Source of the DNA: a virus
Length of the DNA: 64,000 nt
Virus record (IMG/VR): IMGVR_UViG_3300033977_000108
Span: 62,001-126,000 of that record
Direction: 5' to 3' (one strand)
A program made the position numbers and the translations under genes. The notes under the pieces are model-generated. The model did not search any database. It had not been told where the DNA came from and worked only from the letters and a program-made list of their open reading frames with translations. Each line of letters begins with the position of its first letter. The stretch's first letter is position 1. Shown piece after piece: positions 62,521 through 64,000 of this stretch.

Positions 62521-62597
62521 TGGTGGCGGGGACTGGATTTGAACCAGTGATTTCTTGATTATGAGCCAAGCGAGATACCAGACTTCTCTACCCCGCT
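62521..62597 (-). tRNA. tRNA with CAT anticodon (Met or Ile2 type)
   Basis: On the minus strand a full cloverleaf folds, with encoded CCA: acceptor stem pairs 2-7 as G-C pairs, D-stem GAGA/TCTC, anticodon loop CTCATAA with CAT, and T-arm ACTGG-TTCAAAT-CCAGT. Position 1 is A facing C72 (mismatch) and pair 11-24 is A-U, both initiator-like; the anticodon stem lacks the three G-C pairs of an initiator. It could be elongator Met, Ile2 (needs lysidine) or a hybrid. It lies 19 bases after the start codon side of the peptidase gene. Confidence 0.88.
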
Positions 62598-62602
62598 AAA
62601 AC

Positions 62603-62755
62603 TTATTTACCTTGAAACGGAGACTGGGTGGTTCTATACGGCTTCTTGCCGCCGGCTTTGAATACACCAATCTTACCTGGGCCATCACTCTTGCCTGGGG
62701 ATGGATTCTTTACAGGATTAGGGCCTTTGGCTGCCCCGGATGCTCTTGCGCCCAT
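62603..62755 (-). CDS. Small Lys/Gly/Pro-rich array protein 5 (50 aa)
   Basis: ATG at 62755 is preceded by AAAGG. 50 residues; core NPVKNPSPGKSDGPGKIGVF, then KAGGKKPYRTTQSPFQGK. A longer frame exists upstream but overlaps its paralogue fully. It is the last of five related tiny proteins and is almost a copy of its neighbour at 62757-62885. Confidence 0.68.
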   Translation of the reverse strand: MGARASGAAKGPNPVKNPSPGKSDGPGKIGVFKAGGKKPYRTTQSPFQGK

Positions 62756-62756
62756 G

Positions 62757-62885
62757 TTATTTACCTTTCTTTTGATAAGGTGGCTGTGTGGTACAGTAGG
62801 GCTTTTTGCCCCCGCCCTTGAACACACCTACCTTGCCAGGCCCGTCGGACTTACCTGGGCTGGGATTTTTATAGGGATTGGCCAT
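62757..62885 (-). CDS. Small Lys/Gly/Pro-rich array protein 4 (42 aa)
   Basis: ATG 62885 follows TAAGGAGG (an ideal ribosome site that begins in the stop of the gene before). 42 residues: start MANPYKNPSPGKSDGPGKVG, then VFKGGGKKPYCTTQPPY and a basic end. It stops one base before the next paralogue's ATG. Confidence 0.7.
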   Translation of the reverse strand: MANPYKNPSPGKSDGPGKVGVFKGGGKKPYCTTQPPYQKKGK

Positions 62886-62896
62886 TGGAGGCCTCC

Positions 62897-63052
62897 TTAC
62901 TTGGATTTCTTCTGGAAAGGCGGAGCAGCGCCTTTGAACGCAGGCTTCTTCTCGCCTTTGCCGCCGGCCTTGAACTTGCCCACCTTGCCAGAGCCTGTGG
63001 TTTTCTTCACGGGCTTTTTCTTATCGAACTCGGATGGATTGAACATATCCAT
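62897..63052 (-). CDS. Small Lys/Gly/Pro-rich array protein 3 (51 aa)
   Basis: ATG 63052 with AAGGAGA upstream. 51 residues: MDMFNPSEFDKKKPVKKTTG, then SGKVGKFKAGGKGEKKP and a basic end (PPFQKKSK). It is more divergent than the other members but keeps the order F-NP, GSGKVG-F-K and PPFQKK. Confidence 0.68.
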   Translation of the reverse strand: MDMFNPSEFDKKKPVKKTTGSGKVGKFKAGGKGEKKPAFKGAAPPFQKKSK

Positions 63053-63072
63053 TTAGGTTCTCCTTGTTGCGT

Positions 63073-63276
63073 TTATTTGCCCTTGCCGGACTTCGTGAAG
63101 GCGCCGCGAGGCTTGAATGCCTTGGCGGGAGCCTGATTAACCGGAGGTGGCAGAGCATGCGGATCCGTGCCATGGTGTCTTCTTCCTGGCCCTGTAGCAG
63201 TTGGGTTCATGAAACTACCGACTTTCCCTGGACCATCACTTTTACCCGGGCTTGGATTCTTATAAGGATTAGACAT
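63073..63276 (-). CDS. Small Lys/Gly/Pro-rich array protein 2 (67 aa)
   Basis: ATG 63276 lies inside the end of the endonuclease gene, with AAGGAGA upstream. 67 residues: start MSNPYKNPSPGKSDGPGKVG, then SFMNPTATGPGRRHHGTDPH, and a Pro/Ala/Lys tail. The SDPHA-type segment (TDPHALPP) is also in protein 1 (GDPHAMPQ). Confidence 0.7.
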   Translation of the reverse strand: MSNPYKNPSPGKSDGPGKVGSFMNPTATGPGRRHHGTDPHALPPPVNQAPAKAFKPRGAFTKSGKGK

Positions 63277-63769
63277 GTTCGTCTCCTTTATTTTCGTATT
63301 GTTTTAGGTATTCAATCATACCTGATAATTTTCGTATGCTACTGCTGAATAGACCTTCTCCGCAGTTGCAACTAAAGCAAAGAATACCACGTATTCTGCC
63401 TGTTGCATGATCATGATCTGTTTGCCAGCCTTTTGGCCCTGGATCTGTAGTTAGACAGCCTGGATTGGCACAGCGTCTGCCTTGTCTTTCAAACAAGGCC
63501 TCCCACATTTCCTCAGATATACCATATTTCTTCTTTAACATATATCTTCGTTGTATGGAAGCATAGCCTGGCTTTCCTTTCTTTCTTTGCGCATGTATCC
63601 TATCATACGCTTTTGCTTTGTCTGGATTTTTCTTCTCCCATGACTTCTTTTGTTCGTTGCTGCATTTCTTACACCAGCATTTCAGCCCATCTGGTTTCCT
63701 TTTGTCCTTATAAAACGGACCAGGACCGCCACATTTAGGACAAATCTTCGTCTTGATGGGTTCTATCAC
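63269..63769 (-). CDS. Recombination endonuclease VII-type HNH nuclease
   Basis: 166 residues from GTG 63769 (TAGTG overlap with the stop of the upstream gene). N-terminal zinc site CPKCGGPGPF ... CWCKKC, a basic middle, then YGISEEMWEALFERQGRRCA, CLTTD, and the catalytic HNH block QTDHDHATGRIRGILCFSC with a final helix. This is the T4 gp49-like (endonuclease VII, His-Me finger) family. It can act as a resolvase or as a mobile nuclease; here it splits an array of tiny paralogous genes, which favours mobility. It overlaps the next gene by 8 bases. Confidence 0.85.
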   Translation of the reverse strand: MIEPIKTKICPKCGGPGPFYKDKRKPDGLKCWCKKCSNEQKKSWEKKNPDKAKAYDRIHAQRKKGKPGYASIQRRYMLKKKYGISEEMWEALFERQGRRCANPGCLTTDPGPKGWQTDHDHATGRIRGILCFSCNCGEGLFSSSIRKLSGMIEYLKQYENKGDEHV

Positions 63770-63951
63770 TAGTTTATCTTTTTCCCAGTTCTTTGTGGCA
63801 TTGCATGAGGATCTCCAGACGGATAAGAATGTCTCAAACCAGGACCTTCTTTCCTTACCTTGCCAGGATTAGGGCCTTTCATGAACGTACCGATGTGCCC
63901 AGAGCCCTCGCCCTTGCCAGATGGCTGGGGATTCTTGTATGGATTCGGCAT
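63769..63951 (-). CDS. Small Lys/Gly/Pro-rich array protein 1 (60 aa)
   Basis: ATG 63951 is preceded by GAGAGGAC. 60 residues: MPNPYKNPQPSGKGEGSGHI, then GTFMKGPNPGKVRKEGPG, HSYPSGDPHAMPQ and a Lys-rich end. It is first of five paralogues on the minus strand. A longer frame from 63990 is possible but not supported by a ribosome site. Confidence 0.68.
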   Translation of the reverse strand: MPNPYKNPQPSGKGEGSGHIGTFMKGPNPGKVRKEGPGLRHSYPSGDPHAMPQRTGKKIN

Positions 63952-64000
63952 TTTAGTCCTCTCTATTATGCAGTCACTGACAGCTCGCAAACTGCGTCAA

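Noticed and set aside
62293-62550. Plus-strand frame ending in a GLDLNQ-type sequence
   Set aside because: This is the well-known false translation across a tRNA gene; the tRNA is on the minus strand.

Overview
The window looks like the tail half of a large, uncultured tailed phage (Caudoviricetes) with a contractile tail (myovirus morphology). It encodes a tail sheath, tube-type proteins, tail chaperones, two ~1,600-aa internal virion proteins, a lysozyme-bearing hub, gp25-like and gpJ-like baseplate proteins and many fibre/baseplate decoration proteins. Genes are packed tightly, mostly with TAATG, ATGA or TGATG overlaps. No stretch over 300 bases lacks a gene, and no capsid, portal, terminase, replication or integrase gene is present. 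TAA, TAG and TGA are all used as stops, so there is no evident global recoding. The host cannot be read from the sequence.

Layout: 1-2103 is the 3' part of a fibre gene made of Gly-Tyr-Thr triplets alternating with lectin-like and C1q-like domains. 2175-7548 is a GIY-YIG endonuclease followed by three large glycosyltransferases. 7619-11791 is a mixed block: small membrane or Pro-rich proteins, a Cys-motif head-tail joining candidate, a decayed GIY-YIG gene, a secreted trypsin-like protease and a tail-terminator candidate. 11793-18339 holds the sheath, three tube-like paralogues, a beta-sandwich protein and a tail assembly chaperone pair. 18342-33738 holds three giant, translationally coupled virion proteins: one with an N-terminal DEDDh exonuclease, one with an RNA polymerase beta'-type catalytic motif, and one baseplate hub with a transglycosylase. 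33771-52394 is baseplate and fibre proteins. 52414-56774 is a second modification block (methyltransferase, GT10 fucosyltransferase, GT31-like transferase), endonucleases and a Gly-rich membrane-like protein. From 56771 to the end everything is on the minus strand: four glycosyltransferase genes (one a GT11-GT31 fusion), a papain-like peptidase, a tRNA with CAT anticodon, and an array of five tiny Lys/Gly/Pro-rich paralogues interrupted by an endonuclease VII-type gene.

How the parts may work together (inference): the tail module would deliver internal proteins carrying nuclease and polymerase-like domains along with the DNA. The unusually rich set of glycosyltransferases, beside a Thr-rich collagen-like fibre, suggests that the virion surface is glycosylated, possibly with fucosylated Lewis-like sugars. 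Several mobile endonuclease genes sit at the 3' ends of structural genes, and two of them end in a recoded copy of the last codons of the gene upstream.
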